A stretch of DNA of 64,000 nt from Shewanella yunxiaonensis (GTDB lineage Bacteria; Pseudomonadota; Gammaproteobacteria; Enterobacterales; Shewanellaceae). Where the stretch lies: assembly GCF_018223345.1 (NCBI RefSeq), contig NZ_CP073587.1, positions 2,391,001 through 2,455,000 of the forward strand, given 5' to 3'. The notes beneath the pieces are model-generated. The model was not told the DNA's origin and made no database searches. It saw only the letters and a program-made list of their open reading frames with translations. Made by a program: the position numbers and the translations under genes. Of this stretch, positions 62,857 to 64,000 are shown one piece after another; position 1 is the first letter of the stretch, and every line of letters begins with the position of its first letter.

Positions 62857-64000
62857 GTGCCCAATTCGACCAACTTTCGAACCCAACTATTTTCATTGCA
62901 TCTGGGCTATGCGATGCGCGAAATACTCACCCGTGAAGGCTACAATGGTCGTCATTTTTTGCAGGACCTGATGGCTGGCGTTACGGTAGGGATCATCGCC
63001 ATTCCCCTGGCTATGGCACTGGCAATCGCTAGCGGGGTTCCGCCACAATATGGTCTGTATACCTCAATTGTTGGTGGTTTTATCATCGCCTTATGCGGTG
63101 GTTCTCGCTACTCCATCTCTGGACCAACGGCAGCCTTTGTAGTGCTGCTATACCCGATTGCACAGCAATACGGTTTGGCCGGTTTGTTAATGGCAACCGC
63201 GATGTCAGGCATCATTTTAATTGTTATGGCACTGTTGCGTCTTGGCAGACTGATTCAATACATTCCGCAATCAGTGACCTTAGGTTTTACCGGCGGGATC
63301 GGGATTGTTATTGCCATACTACAAATCAAAGACTTCTTGGGCTTACACATTGAAGAGATGCCGGAACACATCGGTGGCAAATTACAGGCGCTGGCATTAG
63401 CGTTACCGCAGACCCATCTGCCAAGCCTGAGCATTGCGCTGGTAACTCTGTTTGTCATGTTAGCCTGGCCCAAACTCAAACTGCCAATACCTGCGCATCT
63501 GCCCGCTATCATCGTCGGTAGCCTATTGGCGCTATTGTTTAGCCATTTTGGTTGGCAAGTTGAGACGATTGGCAGCCGCTTCCATTACCTGTTAGCCGAT
63601 GGCGGTCAAGGTAATGGTATTCCACCATTCTTACCTGGTTTTGAATGGCCGTGGCAACGTCCCGGACCCGATGGCACCCCATTGGGATTGAGCTGGGAAA
63701 GTATCCGCACGCTGGCACCGTCCGCCTTTGCGATTGCCATGCTCGGTGCCATTGAGTCGCTACTGTGCGCTGTCGTGTTAGACGGCATGACGGGCAAACG
63801 CCACAGTGCTAACAGCGAGCTGTTAGGCCAAGGCATCGGCAATATCATCGCCCCGCTATTTGGCGGTATTACGGCAACAGCCGCTATCGCCCGCAGCGCA
63901 GCCAACGTTCGTGCCGGTGCCTATAGTCCAGTATCGGCAATGATCCACGCCATCGTGGTGTTGCTGGGACTGGTAGTTTTAGCTGGCATTCTCTCTTATC
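62857..64000 (+). CDS. dauA: SulP-family anion transporter, DauA-like (3' end outside window)
   Basis: The frame starts at a GTG (AGGAG 8 nt upstream) and is still open at the window end (381 codons). The N-terminus is [18 protein letters not shown], then [37 protein letters not shown] and [16 protein letters not shown], the SulP signature. [24 protein letters not shown] also fits E. coli DauA, an aerobic C4-dicarboxylate (succinate) transporter and regulator. The STAS domain expected at the C-terminus lies outside. The CRP-type site upstream fits carbon-source control. Confidence 0.9.
   Translation, partial: MPNSTNFRTQLFSLHLGYAMREILTREGYNGRHFLQDLMAGVTVGIIAIPLAMALAIASGVPPQYGLYTSIVGGFIIALCGGSRYSISGPTAAFVVLLYPIAQQYGLAGLLMATAMSGIILIVMALLRLGRLIQYIPQSVTLGFTGGIGIVIAILQIKDFLGLHIEEMPEHIGGKLQALALALPQTHLPSLSIALVTLFVMLAWPKLKLPIPAHLPAIIVGSLLALLFSHFGWQVETIGSRFHYLLADGGQGNGIPPFLPGFEWPWQRPGPDGTPLGLSWESIRTLAPSAFAIAMLGAIESLLCAVVLDGMTGKRHSANSELLGQGIGNIIAPLFGGITATAAIARSAANVRAGAYSPVSAMIHAIVVLLGLVVLAGILSY

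Overview
The window looks like a chromosome segment of a Shewanella-type gammaproteobacterium (Alteromonadales). The evidence is the gene content: aceBA, a split-borosin sonM/sonA pair, the bamE / rnfH-ratA / smpB-ssrA block with tmRNA tag ANDDNYALAA, c-type cytochromes, a glutathionylspermidine synthetase and a DauA-type transporter. This is judged from protein families recognised by eye; no database search was possible.

Left core (1-12416). A truncated HDOD protein is followed by the glyoxylate-shunt operon aceBA with a long AT-rich upstream region holding two dyads, a Kef-type K+/H+ antiporter, and a leftward operon sonM-sonA-(TPR/degenerate GGDEF). sonM/sonA is a split borosin RiPP system: an N-methyltransferase plus a separate small precursor. 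Next come bamE, the rnfH-ratA pair, smpB and ssrA (tmRNA).

Accessory island (about 12417 to 37514, perhaps to 39470). A P4-like integrase lies directly behind ssrA, and a degenerate copy of the ssrA 3' end lies at 37491-37514, so this is an ssrA-inserted island. Its left end carries satellite-type genes (AlpA regulator; a YfjJ/inovirus Gp2-like gene broken by a 1249-bp ISAs1-family element with 10-bp target duplications). The rest is mostly defence: a CoiA-like nuclease with a coiled-coil tail; a CBASS locus (divergent CapW WYL regulator, YdjM-like membrane hydrolase, CD-NTase, E2-only protein, 2TM-SAVED effector); a type I restriction operon hsdRMS continued by two DUF262 (GmrSD-like) genes; a compact module of Gly-rich micro-protein, HicA-like protein and ankyrin protein in two overlapping frames; a small PD-(D/E)XK-like protein; and, past the attR-like site, a methyltransferase-HNH pair. 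The most likely undescribed system is the micro-protein/HicA-like/ankyrin module. The most unusual variants of known systems are the CBASS operon with a YdjM-like gene and the hsdRMS-DUF262-DUF262 operon.

Right core (39472-64000). This holds a DUF4124/gluzincin peptidase, a lipoprotein plus multiheme split-Soret-type cytochrome, a CHASE4-like GGDEF diguanylate cyclase, YceI, glutathionylspermidine synthetase/amidase, YqhA, the qorB/HxlR divergent pair, a Lon-family protease, a periplasmic binding protein, an old-yellow-enzyme reductase with a divergent TetR regulator and two matching operators, HPF, an Aer-like chemoreceptor, a secreted subtilase, OsmC, a Tricorn-like protease and the start of a SulP/DauA transporter preceded by a consensus CRP site. 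Most transcription units end in clear hairpin terminators.
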